Assembly: GCA_016794925.1 (NCBI GenBank)
Contig: JAEUIW010000017.1
Coordinates: 1 to 64,000 of the forward strand
Direction: 5' to 3'
Length of the DNA: 64,000 bases
Source: Phycisphaerae bacterium
Lineage (GTDB): Bacteria > Planctomycetota > Phycisphaerae > Phycisphaerales > UBA1924
The position numbers were made by a program, and so were the translations under genes. Under the pieces are notes generated by a model. The model had not been told where the DNA came from and did not search any database. It was given only the letters and a program-made list of their open reading frames with translations. Positions 27,436 to 35,834 of the stretch are shown here, one piece after another. The stretch's first letter is position 1, and each line of letters begins with the position of its first letter.

Positions 27436-30400
27436 ATGACCCGTCGAGCAAAGAAGCGCATCCTCATCCTGGGCGCCGCGGTGGTCGCGCTCGTCGCCGC
27501 CGGCGCCGCGCTCGTTTTCGTGCAACGGGCCCAGCGCCACCGCCTCGTCACCGAAAAGCTCGCCTCCGCCATGCAGGCCGAAAAGGAGGGCCGTTTCGAG
27601 GACGCCGTCAAGGACTTCCTGTATTTCTACGGGCAGAAGAAGGACAACGCCGAGGCCAACCTCGCCTTCGCCCGGGCCCGGCGCGCCGTGCCGGAAGAGG
27701 CCAACCGCCACCTCGGCGCCGCGGTCCTGCTCGCCAAGGACGCGGCCCAGCGCATGCCCGGGCAGAAGCCCCCGCTCGAGCTCCTCCTGGACCTCTACGC
27801 CCAGATGGGCATGGTCCCCGAAGGCCTGGCGACCGCCGACGATCTCCTCAAGATCGACCCCAAGCACGCCGAGGCGCTCCTCACCAAGTGCGGCGCCCTC
27901 ATCCAGCTCGGAAAGAACGAGGACGCCCTCTCCGTCGCACGCGCGTACACCACCGCCTGGCCCGAGGACGTTTCCGGCCACATCCTCGTCTTCGATCTCT
28001 CCACCCGCGTGGGCAACCTGCGCACCCAGCAGGAGCGCGAGGCCCTGGCCAAGGAGCTGCGGGACGAGGCCGACAAGGTCTCCCAGCGGTTCCCCGAGAA
28101 CGTCGCCCTCGCCATCCTCCGCGCCAAGATCCACGGCGCCACCGGACAATTCGCCTCCGCAGTCGAGATCGCCAAGCAAGCCGCCGATATGCGCGTCACC
28201 AAGGCCGAGGACCTCGCACAGCTCCTCGGGCTCCTCGACGCCGTCAACCTCGGTGACCGATCCGAACGCGTCCTGGAGCGTGAGATCCAGGCCGGCACCG
28301 TGCCCGACGCCGTCGTCGTGGCCGCCGAACGTGCGTACAAGACCGGGCGTGTGGAAGTCGCCCGCAACCGCCTGGGCGAATCCGTCCGCGACCCCCTGAA
28401 GGCCTCCGACCGCTCGCTCGGCTGGTACCTCACCCTGCAGCAGTCGCTCCCCGGCGGCATCCCCAAGGACTCGCCGCTCTTCGCCGAACTCAAGCGCCGC
28501 AAGAGCACCGAAGCCAAGACCTGGGCCTCGGTCATCGAGGCCCGCACGTCCCTGCTCGCCGGGGACTTCTCCGTCGCCCGTCTCCAGTTCATGAACATCG
28601 CCGGTCGCGGCGGCCCCGGCGACCTCTCCCTCTTCTTCCTCGGGCAGGCCGAGGCGAGCCTCGGGGAGTGGCGAAAGGCCGTCAAGGCCTGGGCCGCGGC
28701 CATCGAGCGCGACCGCTCCTGGATCACCGCCCACGTCGCGCTCATCACGACCCTTCTGGCCAACGACGAGCTCGACGACGCGTTCGAGGCCGCCCGGCGC
28801 GCCTTCCAGGCCGCCCCCAGCCTTCCCACCGCGGTCCTTGTCGTCCAGACCGTCACCGCCCGCGTCGAGGCCAAGCGCGCCAAGCCCGAAGAGGTCGCCG
28901 ACGCCGTCAAGATGCTCGACCAGATCGCCGTCACCCTTACCAAGTCCGGCGACCTGCTCGCGATGCGGGCCCGCATCCTCCTGGCCACCGACAAGATCGA
29001 GGACGCCCGCAAGGTCGTCCGCACCATCATCGACACCCCCGCGCTCCCCACCGGCGCCACCTTCGCCGAGCTCGCCAACGCCCTCCGCAAGCGCAACCTG
29101 AAGGAGGCCGACGAGCTGCTCGCCGTCGGCGGGCGCCTCGCCGCGCCCGATCCCGAGACCGTGTTCGCGCTCGCCATCAGCGCCTGGGAGAACGGACGTC
29201 CCGACGAGGGCAAGGTCGCGCTCCGCAAGGCCATCGACACCGCCGAGCCCGTCGACAAGCGTCGCTTCGAGTTCGTGTACCTCAATTACCTCGACCGCAT
29301 CGGTGACCCCGAGGCCGCCGACAAACTCGCCGCCGTCGCCAAGGAATACCCCTCCAGCGCCGCCGCCCAGCTCACCCTCCTCAACTCACAATCCGGGTGG
29401 AACAAGCCCGAGGCCGTCAAGGCCGCCATCGAGCGACTCAAGCTCGCCTCCGGGGAGAAGTCCTCTCCCTATCTCCTCATGGAGGCCCGCCGCATCCTCA
29501 CCTTCGAAGCCTCCGACCAGGGGGCCGCCTCCGTCATCACCATCCTCGAACCCCTGACCCGCGGCGACACGCCCGACGCCACCGCGCTGAGCCTCACGGC
29601 CGAGGCCTTCGTCATGCTCAAGGACCGCAAGAAGGCCATCGACTTTCTCACCCGCGCCGTCGTCACCGCCCCCGAGCAGCCGCGCTTCTACCCCCGGCTC
29701 ATCTCGCTCCTCCAGCAGGCCGGAGACACCGAGAACGCCGAGCGCCGCCTCCGCGAGTTCATCCAGATCCCCAACGTGCCCACCGTCTTCCGTCGCGTCC
29801 GCGCCGACTTCCTCGTCAACCAGGGCATGTTCGCCGAGGCACAGGCCGAGCTCAAGGTGCTCGCCGACGCCGGCGCCGAGAACGACCAGATCGCCTACGC
29901 CAACGTCCTCGTGCGACGCGGCCTCAACGACGACGCCGCCAAGGCCTACGACGCCCTCCTCAAGCGCGCCTCCGTTTCCGCACCGGCCGTCACCGCCGCG
30001 GCCGAGTTCTTCGCCCTCCGCGGCGACGTCGATCGCGCCATGAAGACCATGGACCGCATGCCCGAGTCCGTCTCCCCCGAACGCCGCGCCATCGTCCGCG
30101 CCACCCTGCTCGGCCGCAACAACCGCGCCGCCGATGCCGAGAAGATCCTCAAGGACGCCGCCGTCGCCGGTTCCGGCGCCCCCGCCGCGGACGTTTACGC
30201 CGAGCTCGCCCGGCTCTACGCCACCCAGAAGAAGAACGACCTCGCACTTGCCGCGGTCAACGAAGGGCTCAAGAAAGCCCCCGACCACGCCCGCCTCCGC
30301 GGCCTCGCCTCGCTCCTCCGCGTCGCCGGCGGTTCCAAGGTCGGCAACGAGTCGCTCCCCGACCTGGAGCAGGCCCTCGCCGCCGGCGCCACCACGCCCG

Positions 30401-31665
30401 CGGCCAAGGAGCTCGTCAAGATCATGGCGGACATGGACCGCAACCCCGGCGACATCGAGGGGGTGCGGAAGCGCCTGGCCGCAATCACCGACACCGAGCC
30501 GACCTACTACCCGGCCTGGCAGCTGCTCGTGGTCGTGCAGATGCGCGCCGGACTGGTGGACGACGCCGTCCGCACGTCGACCGCCGCGGCACGCACCCTT
30601 CCCTCCGATCCCCGCCCCGCCCGTCTCGCCACCGAGGTCCTCTTCGCCGCCGGCCGCACGACCGAGGCGTACACCATGGCCCAGCAGTGGCGGCAGCGCT
30701 GCCTCGAGGACACGTTCTTCGCCGACGTCACGCTCACCCGCCTCGAAACGGTACAGGGCAAGCCCGAAGCCGCGCTCAAGCTGATCGAACCGTGGAAGGC
30801 ACGCATCAACGCCGACCTGGAGGCCAACGCCGATGCCCTCGCCCTGCTCGGCGAAGTGCTCGCCCTGAACGGCCGGGACAAGGACGGCGACGCTCTGCTC
30901 TGGCCCCTCGCGCAGAAGGACCGCGAGTGGGCCATGCGCTACCTCGCAGCCGCCAAGAACCTCTGCCCCGGCCGCAACGTCCCCAAGCCCAGGCCCGACA
31001 CCGCCCGTGACTGGTTCACGCGCGTGGAACCCCTCATCGTCAACGAGCCGCGCGGCCGGCTGATCCTCGGGCAGGCGTGGCTCGACCTCGCGATCACCAG
31101 CAAATCCGCCGCGGACTTCGCCCGCGTCTCCGGCGTGCTCGAGCCGCTCGTCCAGGATGCGGCCCACAAGCTCGATGCGCTGCTCATGCTCGCCACCGCC
31201 AAAGACCTCGCCAACGACCTCGCGGGCGCGGAGAAGATGTACCGCGAGGCGATGGCCGTTGCGCCCGACAAGCCCGATCCCGCGGTGCTCAACAACCTGG
31301 CGTTCCTCCTCGTCCGCTCCGAACGCAACGCCGACGAGGCCGTCGCCCTCGCGACCAAGGCGCTCGATCTCGCCTCCAGGGCCAAACGCCCGCCCGCGTT
31401 CATGGTCAGCCTGCTCGACACGCTCGGCGCCGCGCAGCTGCTCGCCAAGCAGCCCGCCGAAGCCGAGAAGACGTTCCGCGAGGCGATCAAGATCGATGCC
31501 CGTCGGCCCGATTCGCTCCTCGGTCTGGCCGAAGCTCTGGCCGATCTGGGAAAGAAAGAGCAGGTGACGGACATCCTGAACGGCTTGGAGGATGATGTGA
31601 CCTCCAAACGGCTCGACCCCGAGTTGATCAAGCGCCACGCGGACCTGCGGCGTCGAGTCCAATAA
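27436..31665 (+). CDS. Large TPR-repeat protein, PrsT-like role in the exosortase/EPS system
   Basis: A 1409-residue protein with an N-terminal membrane anchor (ILILGAAVVALVAAGAALVF) followed by tetratricopeptide-like helical repeats along nearly its whole length. Recognisable units include NAEANLAFARARRAVPEEA, GEWRKAVKAWAAAIERD and, near the end, PDPAVLNNLAFLLVRSERN and KTFREAIKIDARRPDSLLG. No catalytic motif is seen. It follows the sugar transferase by nine bases with an AGGAG before ATG 27436. Long TPR proteins (PrsT type) are regular partners of PEP-CTERM/exosortase loci and are thought to scaffold export. Homology to PrsT itself is inferred from context and length. Confidence 0.78.
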   Translation: MTRRAKKRILILGAAVVALVAAGAALVFVQRAQRHRLVTEKLASAMQAEKEGRFEDAVKDFLYFYGQKKDNAEANLAFARARRAVPEEANRHLGAAVLLAKDAAQRMPGQKPPLELLLDLYAQMGMVPEGLATADDLLKIDPKHAEALLTKCGALIQLGKNEDALSVARAYTTAWPEDVSGHILVFDLSTRVGNLRTQQEREALAKELRDEADKVSQRFPENVALAILRAKIHGATGQFASAVEIAKQAADMRVTKAEDLAQLLGLLDAVNLGDRSERVLEREIQAGTVPDAVVVAAERAYKTGRVEVARNRLGESVRDPLKASDRSLGWYLTLQQSLPGGIPKDSPLFAELKRRKSTEAKTWASVIEARTSLLAGDFSVARLQFMNIAGRGGPGDLSLFFLGQAEASLGEWRKAVKAWAAAIERDRSWITAHVALITTLLANDELDDAFEAARRAFQAAPSLPTAVLVVQTVTARVEAKRAKPEEVADAVKMLDQIAVTLTKSGDLLAMRARILLATDKIEDARKVVRTIIDTPALPTGATFAELANALRKRNLKEADELLAVGGRLAAPDPETVFALAISAWENGRPDEGKVALRKAIDTAEPVDKRRFEFVYLNYLDRIGDPEAADKLAAVAKEYPSSAAAQLTLLNSQSGWNKPEAVKAAIERLKLASGEKSSPYLLMEARRILTFEASDQGAASVITILEPLTRGDTPDATALSLTAEAFVMLKDRKKAIDFLTRAVVTAPEQPRFYPRLISLLQQAGDTENAERRLREFIQIPNVPTVFRRVRADFLVNQGMFAEAQAELKVLADAGAENDQIAYANVLVRRGLNDDAAKAYDALLKRASVSAPAVTAAAEFFALRGDVDRAMKTMDRMPESVSPERRAIVRATLLGRNNRAADAEKILKDAAVAGSGAPAADVYAELARLYATQKKNDLALAAVNEGLKKAPDHARLRGLASLLRVAGGSKVGNESLPDLEQALAAGATTPAAKELVKIMADMDRNPGDIEGVRKRLAAITDTEPTYYPAWQLLVVVQMRAGLVDDAVRTSTAAARTLPSDPRPARLATEVLFAAGRTTEAYTMAQQWRQRCLEDTFFADVTLTRLETVQGKPEAALKLIEPWKARINADLEANADALALLGEVLALNGRDKDGDALLWPLAQKDREWAMRYLAAAKNLCPGRNVPKPRPDTARDWFTRVEPLIVNEPRGRLILGQAWLDLAITSKSAADFARVSGVLEPLVQDAAHKLDALLMLATAKDLANDLAGAEKMYREAMAVAPDKPDPAVLNNLAFLLVRSERNADEAVALATKALDLASRAKRPPAFMVSLLDTLGAAQLLAKQPAEAEKTFREAIKIDARRPDSLLGLAEALADLGKKEQVTDILNGLEDDVTSKRLDPELIKRHADLRRRVQ

Positions 31666-31950
31666 CAAGGACCGAAACGTGATGCAACGGTCCAAATACC
31701 ACCACAACAAGGGTTGATCAAGAAAAGCGAGCCCGCACACACCCGATTCGTGGTAGTAAATTGGATCAGGCTGAGTCCAAGCACGTCGGGAATCACATCG
31801 AGGTCCTATAATTATACTATTATTTTGTTAGGTATAATTCACTATTTGGATAACTGGTTTTTTGCTGCCAGTGCGGTATCCTGTGATTGACTCTCTCTGA
31901 CTCGCGCAGGGTGCGCAAGCCCGGCGTCGAGTCGACTGGAAGGGGAAGAC
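31666..31950. promoter_or_regulatory. AT-rich intergenic region before the sorting-tail protein genes
   Basis: This 285-base gap holds a 6-bp stem (GGACCG 31669-31674, CGGTCC 31688-31693) without a T-run. A stretch around 31805-31862 is strikingly AT-rich for this genome, with TATAAT at 31833-31838 and a T6 run ending near 31863. TATCCT at 31877-31882 is another -10 candidate. No clean -35/-10 pair with 16-18 base spacing was found. The region probably separates the EPS operon from the secreted-protein genes and carries their promoter. Confidence 0.45.
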
Positions 31951-32643
31951 ATGAAGCTGACACTGTCAGTGTGCGCGGCAGCCGCGACGTTCGTCGCGGC
32001 GTCGGCGTGCGCCGACACTGTTCAACTCAAGTACACCGGAACCGGGAAATACCGGACGGTGACCGCCGCGGGCACAATCTTCAGCGGCAATGTCAAGGCC
32101 GGCGAGCTTCTGCATGAGGCGCAGAGCGGCAACGGCGAAGCCAGCGTGCTCTCGGGCACCATCTCCACATTCTGCACCGAGCTCACACAGTCCGTTACCA
32201 CGTCGTTCAAGACGTACACGATTCGCACCGTGGATCAGGCGCCGCGTCCCGGCGGCGGCATGGGCGGAGACAAGGCCGGCCTCATCTACGACCTGTACAA
32301 CGGTGCCGCGGAGCGGCAGTACGAGTCGAATGACAAAGCCGCCGCGTTCCAGCTCCTGATCTGGGAAATCGTCTACGACTACAACGGATCGAGCCTTTCG
32401 AGCATCGATTATTCCGTAGGCGCCCTGCGGTTCACCAACCTCGGCAGTGGTGTCGTGACCTGGTTCAACACGTTTAAGGCTCTCTTGGGTCAGCACACAG
32501 TGGCGCTGTATTTGCGAGCCGCGACCAACGACACCAAACAAGACCAACTCATCCGTATTCCGACTCAAGTTCCGTTGCCCGGTTCGATCGGGCTTGGAAT
32601 TATGGGCCTGTCAGTTATGGGACTGCGTCGTCGAGTACGATGA
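31951..32643 (+). CDS. Secreted protein with exosortase-type sorting tail and possible thioester domain
   Basis: A 230-residue protein with a signal peptide (MKLTLSVCAAAATFVAASACA) and a C-terminal sorting signal starting VPLPGSIGLG near residue 207: a P-x-P-G motif, a short hydrophobic helix and terminal LRRRVR. The middle holds STFCTEL (Cys75) and AAFQLLIWEIVYD (Gln134). The spacing and the Q-x-x-I-W context resemble thioester domains of gram-positive adhesins, where a Cys and Gln side chain form a covalent bond that captures host or surface amines. GGAAGGGGAAGAC precedes ATG 31951. A probable exosortase substrate; the thioester call is inference. Confidence 0.72.
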   Translation: MKLTLSVCAAAATFVAASACADTVQLKYTGTGKYRTVTAAGTIFSGNVKAGELLHEAQSGNGEASVLSGTISTFCTELTQSVTTSFKTYTIRTVDQAPRPGGGMGGDKAGLIYDLYNGAAERQYESNDKAAAFQLLIWEIVYDYNGSSLSSIDYSVGALRFTNLGSGVVTWFNTFKALLGQHTVALYLRAATNDTKQDQLIRIPTQVPLPGSIGLGIMGLSVMGLRRRVR

Positions 32644-32726
32644 CCCAATGCGGTTATAGGACCGGCATGTTTTGCTGCGTGAATCGGGACAGAATTGAAA
32701 ATTTGGGCCTGTTGCAAGAAAAAGAG

Positions 32727-32755
32727 TGGACTCAAGCATCTTCTGGGAGCATACT
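32727..32755 (+). promoter_or_regulatory. Candidate housekeeping-type promoter for the second sorting-tail gene
   Basis: TGGACT (32727-32732) and CATACT (32750-32755) are separated by 17 bases and match four to five of six bases of the -35 and -10 consensus. Transcription from here would give a leader of about 60 bases with GGGAGGGG before ATG 32821. Confidence 0.4.
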
Positions 32756-32820
32756 GTCGTAGGTTCGGGGGAATTTCTCACTCAGAGTGTGCCCACACTC
32801 TCGGTGGGAGGGGAAGAAAC

Positions 32821-33489
32821 ATGAAGACTCGCAACGCAACGCTCATTCTGATTGCTGGCTCTGTTCTCGCTGTCGCCGGCAACGCGATGGCGGTCCAGAC
32901 GCTCCAGTACGACACCAACAACCTCAGGTCACAGGCAACGCCGAGCGGGGGCGGCTCACTGCCCTTCAGCACGACGTTCACGGGAACCGTGAACGTCACC
33001 GACGATGCCAACGCTCGCATCGCGGGCCTGATCCTGAATGGCCTGGATCAGGGCGTGGGTCCCATCAGTTCGGCCAACTTTGATTTCCTGCTCACCATCA
33101 CGCTTGTGAACGGCGGGGTCACGGGCGGGAGCATCTCGGTCGCGACGATGGACAACACCTACTCGGCCAGCATCCTGCCTGGCTCGGGAACGATCAAGAC
33201 TCAGGCTGGTCAGGGGTTCCAGATCGACGGCCTGACGTTTAACGGCAATTTCACCGGCATGGGCCTCGCGGGCAGCCCCGGCAACACGACTGTTGTTGGC
33301 GTTGATATTTCGGCCTTCATGGTCGGATACCCGCTGGTCGGTTCGTTCCTCAACTTTGCATTCAGCCCGAATTCGTCGGGTACCGACGCGAACGCGGATG
33401 TGGATCTGTACGTGCAGGTTCCTCTCCCCGGCGCCGCGTGCCTCGGCCTGGTCGGGATGGGCATCGTGGCTGGTCGGCGTCGCCGCTGA
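32821..33489 (+). CDS. Secreted protein with exosortase-type sorting tail, paralogue 1
   Basis: A 222-residue protein: signal peptide MKTRNATLILIAGSVLAVAG... cleaved near AMA, a beta-strand-rich Gly/Thr/Ser/Asn-rich body, and the tail VPLPGAACLGLVGMGIVAG followed by RRRR. The central GGVTGGSISVATMDNTY, GQGFQIDGLTFNG and VDISAFMVGYPL segments match the next gene's GAVTGGSVSLSAMDGSLY, GQGFSIDALVSS and ADVSSFLVPHDG. ATG 32821 is supported by GGGAGGGGAAGAAAC just upstream and by the signal peptide; upstream in-frame sequence is not protein-like. Function unknown; probably an envelope or matrix protein processed by the exosortase. Confidence 0.75.
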   Translation: MKTRNATLILIAGSVLAVAGNAMAVQTLQYDTNNLRSQATPSGGGSLPFSTTFTGTVNVTDDANARIAGLILNGLDQGVGPISSANFDFLLTITLVNGGVTGGSISVATMDNTYSASILPGSGTIKTQAGQGFQIDGLTFNGNFTGMGLAGSPGNTTVVGVDISAFMVGYPLVGSFLNFAFSPNSSGTDANADVDLYVQVPLPGAACLGLVGMGIVAGRRRR

Positions 33490-33590
33490 TCCGCCGAGAC
33501 TGATTCGTTCGTTCGGATGAGATGTGTCTGAGATCGGAAGTCCTTGGCCGTTCGCCTTCAGGTGAGCGGCGCGGGGGAAGGAGAATGGGA

Positions 33591-34196
33591 ATGAAGATCT
33601 CGAAAATTGCGATCCTTGTGGCTGCGGTCGGCATGAGCTCCGCGGCATTTGCTGCTGACGAGTACGCGATCGATGTGAACGACGTGATGGCGATCACCAG
33701 CGGTGGTCTGTTCAGCACGTCGTACACCGGCACCGTAACGGTGGCGGGCGATTCGAACTCGGTTCTGGCGAGCGTGCGTCTCGACGGCGATGACGCGGCC
33801 CTGACCAGCACCCTCAACGCTCTCTCCGTCACGTTCAACCTCTCCGGCGGCGCCGTGACGGGCGGCAGCGTGAGCCTGTCCGCGATGGACGGCAGCCTGT
33901 ACACCTCGACCCTTATCGCGGGTGGCGGCGGCGGCGTGAAATTCCAGGCCGGTCAGGGCTTCTCGATCGATGCCCTGGTGTCGAGCCCCACGTTCAACGG
34001 TCCCACCTTCGCTGGCGCGGACGTGAGCAGCTTCCTGGTGCCGCACGACGGCGCGGTGCTCCTGTTCAGCTTCGACCCCGGCGTGGGCACGAGCGACAGC
34101 ATCTCGGACTTCGAGATCTACGGCCAGATTCCCTCTCCCGGCGCGCTCGGCCTTCTTGGCCTTGGCGGGTTGGTGGCGACCCGTCGTCGCCGCTGA
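33591..34196 (+). CDS. Secreted protein with exosortase-type sorting tail, paralogue 2
   Basis: A 201-residue protein: signal peptide MKISKIAILVAAVGMSSAAFA, beta-rich body, and a tail IPSPGALGLLGLGGLVAT followed by RRRR. The pre-hydrophobic motif is P-S-P-G, not PLPG or PEP. Similarity to the preceding gene runs along the body, with the same GQGF-[QS]-ID and D-[IV]-S-[AS]-F landmarks, so the two look like a tandem duplication that has diverged. ATG 33591 is preferred over 33585 because it leaves eight bases after GGAAGGA. A strong terminator follows 35 bases downstream of the stop. Confidence 0.75.
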   Translation: MKISKIAILVAAVGMSSAAFAADEYAIDVNDVMAITSGGLFSTSYTGTVTVAGDSNSVLASVRLDGDDAALTSTLNALSVTFNLSGGAVTGGSVSLSAMDGSLYTSTLIAGGGGGVKFQAGQGFSIDALVSSPTFNGPTFAGADVSSFLVPHDGAVLLFSFDPGVGTSDSISDFEIYGQIPSPGALGLLGLGGLVATRRRR

Positions 34197-34230
34197 TCGT
34201 CGCTCGTTCTGCCAGATACTGACATCAACG

Positions 34231-34265
34231 CCGAGCCGGGATTCGTCCCGGCTCGGTTTGTTTTT
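34231..34265 (+). terminator. Intrinsic terminator
   Basis: A perfect 10-bp stem, CCGAGCCGGG (34231-34240) with CCCGGCTCGG (34247-34256), has a six-base loop and is followed by TTTGTTTTT. It ends the sorting-tail gene block. Confidence 0.9.
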
Positions 34266-34505
34266 GACTGTGCGACCTTTGGAAATGGAAACGGGAGACG
34301 ATCAGGTTCGCTGGGATGGGGGTTGGGTGGTGAGGGGTGGGACGGCTAAGGCGTGAAGCTGGCCTGGCGTGTTTTTTTCGACGGGTACTCGCGGCGAGCT
34401 TGGTGAAATGGGAATTCTGGGGGCGGGGAGAAACGGGAGCCGATGTAGCGGGTTGCCGCTCGGGGGCGGCGGTGGTTCCGTGGGCGGGTACAGAGGGAAC
34501 GAGTC
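34266..34505. other. Intergenic region before the flagellar block
   Basis: No gene is seen. The stretch is G-rich on the + strand, with a T7 run at about 34371-34377 and a weak hairpin-forming GCGGGTTGCCGC near 34448. The promoter of the flagellar operon should lie here, but I could not define a -35/-10 or a -24/-12 pair. Confidence 0.4.
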
Positions 34506-34955
34506 ATGGCTGACGCGGGCCAGGCACAGAATGCGATTTCGCCGGATGACGTCGGCGGCAGCGCTGTCGCCGCGCCCAAGGCGTCCGCGGTGGAGAACGC
34601 TCCCGTGGCCGGCGCCGCCGCGACGGGCGACGTCTTGGGGGCGGACGGTGTGCGGCCCCTGGACCTGCCGTCGTTCGGAGGAAAAACGACCGGCGGTCCG
34701 GCGCAGGGGATCAACCTGCTGGGAGACGTGAACCTGCACGTCCGTATCGAGCTTGGCCGGACACGGATGCTGGTGGAGGATGTTCTGAAACTGGCGGAGG
34801 GCTCGGTGGTGGAGCTGGACAAGCTGGCCGGCGATCCGGTGGACGTGTACGTGAACGACCAGCACGTGGCGCGGGGCGAGGTGCTGGTCCTGAACGACAA
34901 TTTCTGCGTCCGGGTCAACGAGATCGTGACGCAGGCGGAGAGCGAGGCGGCGTGA
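34506..34955 (+). CDS. fliN: Flagellar motor switch protein FliN
   Basis: A 149-residue C-ring protein. The C-terminal ~75 residues are the SpoA/SURF domain: [40 protein letters not shown] and [18 protein letters not shown], in the order expected of FliN. The first ~65 residues are Ala/Gly/Pro-rich and probably disordered. Start ATG 34506 follows GAGGGAACG. It is the first gene of the flagellar run, and the next gene, fliO, starts 63 bases later. No FliM or FliG is in the window. Confidence 0.93.
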   Translation: MADAGQAQNAISPDDVGGSAVAAPKASAVENAPVAGAAATGDVLGADGVRPLDLPSFGGKTTGGPAQGINLLGDVNLHVRIELGRTRMLVEDVLKLAEGSVVELDKLAGDPVDVYVNDQHVARGEVLVLNDNFCVRVNEIVTQAESEAA

Positions 34956-35018
34956 CCGGCGCCGGGCGGTGAGTGAACGCGGGCGGCGGAGCCGTCCGGG
35001 GAATGCCAGGAAGGCGAC

Positions 35019-35834
35019 ATGCGGCGGGCGCGATCGAGGCTGGTGTCGGTGTTGGCCGCGTGCGGCATGCTCGGGTTGGGGTGCGCGGCGGGGGCGATGG
35101 GTGGTGCGCCGAGGGTTCCGGGGCCGGATGCGGCGCTCGGGGAGGAGTTGTCGGAACACGGTATCGCGCCCAGCGTCCAGGGCCCGGCGGCGAACGAGAG
35201 AAAGGGGCTGGGCGTGCCGCGGGGTGCGGCGCAGGGTGATGCGGAGCGGAAAACGCCCATCGGGGGGGAGGCGGGGGATTCTGCGTACGGGTGGCTGCGG
35301 ACCGTGGGCTCGACGGCGCTGGTCGTCGTGCTGGCGGCGGTGGTTCTCGTGGTGGCGCGGCGGCTGGCCCCGGTGGGGGGCCTGGCGGGCGCGCGGCGGT
35401 CGCGTGCGCCGGCGGGGATCCTGGAGTTGCTGGGGCGATACCCGATCGGGCGCGGCCAGATGCTGCTTCTGCTGAAGGTGGATCGCAGGATCGTGCTGCT
35501 GTCGCAGTCGGGGAGCGGGTACCTGCGCGGGAGCGGCCCGATGTCGGTGCTGTGCGAGATCACTGATCCCGAGGAGGTTGCCGCGATCCTGGTGCGTTCG
35601 CGTGACGAGGCTGGCGATTCCATCGCGGCACGGTTCCGGACGCTGCTGGATCGGGCATCCGGGACGGTCGAATCGGAGCGCGAGGTCGTTGAGGTCGGGA
35701 TTGGCGCGGGGTCGGGGTCAATCCGCGGCGGCGAGGGCTCGGGTGCGATGGCGCTGCGGGAGCGGCTTCGGCGTGTGACGAGTGGTCGCGCGGCGGCCGG
35801 GGGAGAGGCCGGGAGCCGGGGGCTGACCGCATGA
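35019..35834 (+). CDS. fliO: Flagellar biosynthesis protein FliO
   Basis: A 271-residue protein with an N-terminal signal-like segment containing LGLGC (possible lipobox), a low-complexity linker, and one membrane helix near residues 95-115 (STALVVVLAAVVLVVARRL). The cytoplasmic FliO domain follows: ILELLGRYPIGRGQMLLLLKVDRRIVLL. FliO helps assemble the FliP ring of the export gate. The ATG is supported by AGGAAGG six bases upstream and the stop overlaps fliP by four bases. Assignment rests on domain pattern plus position between fliN and fliP, because FliO is poorly conserved. Confidence 0.82.
   Translation: MRRARSRLVSVLAACGMLGLGCAAGAMGGAPRVPGPDAALGEELSEHGIAPSVQGPAANERKGLGVPRGAAQGDAERKTPIGGEAGDSAYGWLRTVGSTALVVVLAAVVLVVARRLAPVGGLAGARRSRAPAGILELLGRYPIGRGQMLLLLKVDRRIVLLSQSGSGYLRGSGPMSVLCEITDPEEVAAILVRSRDEAGDSIAARFRTLLDRASGTVESEREVVEVGIGAGSGSIRGGEGSGAMALRERLRRVTSGRAAAGGEAGSRGLTA

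Noticed and set aside
25225..28734. 1169-codon minus-strand open frame opposite the BY-kinase, sugar transferase and TPR genes
   Set aside because: It is antisense to three genes with clear motifs. Its translation is Gly/Glu/Asp/Val-rich with no domain pattern, as expected for the opposite strand of C-ended codons.
32644..32820. Sigma-54 promoter before the sorting-tail genes
   Set aside because: In PrsK/PrsR-type systems a GG-N10-GC element is expected; TTGGGCCTGTTGC has only seven bases between GG and GC.
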